Below are positions 63,686-64,000 of a stretch of 64,000 bases of DNA, in pieces (positions within the stretch are counted from its first letter, which is position 1; the number at the start of each line of letters is the position of its first letter). A program made the translations under genes and the position numbers. The notes under the pieces were generated by a model. The model searched no databases, was not told the DNA's origin, and saw only the letters and a list, made by a program, of their open reading frames with translations. The DNA comes from Actinomycetes bacterium (GTDB taxonomy: Bacteria; Actinomycetota; Actinomycetes; Streptosporangiales; Streptosporangiaceae): contig JAJYTD010000001.1 of NCBI GenBank assembly GCA_021793235.1, positions 460,756-524,755 on the forward strand, in the 5' to 3' direction.

Positions 63686-63856
63686 TGATTCTTGCTGTGG
63701 AACGGTGAGTGCCTTCGAGGTGACTCGGGCCGGACCACACAATCCTCCTGAGGAATCCCGGAACGGGCGCTCGCCCGAGCTGGTAACCTCATCTCTCGGG
63801 TCTCCGCCGAGAGAAGTCAGTCCTTTTCCGAAATCCATTTCTAGCGAAACGCTGAT

Positions 63857-63885
63857 TTGGCGGTATCGGGAAGGCCTGGTAAATT
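63857..63885 (+). promoter_or_regulatory. rRNA operon promoter 2
   Basis: TTGGCG (63857-63862), a 17-nt spacer, TAAATT (63880-63885). It stands exactly 200 nt downstream of the first, in the multi-promoter style of actinobacterial rrn operons. Confidence 0.65.
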
Positions 63886-64000
63886 CGGAGGCATAACAAA
63901 GCGGAACTCCGCCTCTTGCGGAAGAGCCTTCCGGGCCGGTTGTGGTTCGGGTGGGTTTGTACGGGATGAGCGGTTGTTTCTTGAGAACTCAACAGCGCGT
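63886..64000 (+). promoter_or_regulatory. rRNA operon leader with conserved TTGAGAACTCAACAG box
   Basis: The window ends with TTGAGAACTCAACAG (63981-63995), a motif found in actinobacterial rRNA leaders shortly before 16S rRNA and linked to processing or antitermination. The 16S gene itself should begin beyond the right edge. A GCGGAACTCCGC hairpin lies at about 63901-63912. Confidence 0.75.

Overview
The window is high-GC, gene-dense actinobacterial chromosome. Gene content and order (pimA, pdxS/pdxT, yebC-ruvCAB-yajC, apt-relA, aspS, rarA, alaS-ruvX-mltG-aroE, infC-rpmI-rplT, pheST, argCJBDFRGH, conservon-type signalling clusters, tyrS next to an rRNA operon) resemble Streptomyces and, more closely, Streptosporangiales of the Nocardiopsaceae type. 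The family assignment is inference. I see no CRISPR array, tRNA, prophage or transposase.

Layout. 1-7.5 kb: end of pimA, a LemA-like membrane protein, the PLP synthase genes pdxS and pdxT split by a Uma2 nuclease-fold gene, then yebC-ruvC-ruvA-ruvB-yajC. 7.6-15.5 kb: apt, relA, a cupin protein, a convergent DUF349 gene, a metallo-hydrolase and aspS. secD, secF, ppiB and hisS, which usually sit in this block, are absent. 15.5-22.1 kb: an unlisted 42-residue zinc-finger protein, a PAS/GAF/SpoIIE phosphatase, rarA, a receptor-like protein kinase and two small membrane proteins. 22.4-28.7 kb: alaS-ruvX-mltG-aroE. 28.7-36.7 kb: a structured leader and infC (ATC start), rpmI, rplT, an rRNA methyltransferase, a histidine kinase, pheS and pheT. 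36.8-41.6 kb: an accessory stretch with a class III aminotransferase, a MarR regulator, a DAO-type oxidoreductase, a toxin-antitoxin-like pair and a 151-bp nested palindrome. 41.7-50.5 kb: the arginine operon behind an ARG-box-like operator. 50.8-58.4 kb: a complete conservon (cvnA-B-C-D), a CbiX-like protein and a second conservon reduced to cvnA-cvnC. 58.5-64 kb: an L-2-hydroxyglutarate oxidase, a minus-strand hydrolase/TetR/membrane-protein operon with a palindromic operator, tyrS, and two promoters plus the conserved leader box of an rRNA operon whose 16S gene lies just past the right edge.

How the genes work together. Most of the window is translation and core metabolism: five aminoacyl-tRNA synthetase genes for four amino acids, two ribosomal proteins, IF-3, the stringent-response enzyme, Holliday-junction processing and arginine synthesis. 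Start-to-stop overlaps of 4 nt link argJ-argB-argD-argF-argR, ruvC-ruvA, ruvX-mltG and cvnB-cvnC, which indicates coupled translation. Several genes lack a ribosome-binding site and instead have a TANNNT hexamer exactly 7 nt before the start codon, as expected for leaderless transcripts.
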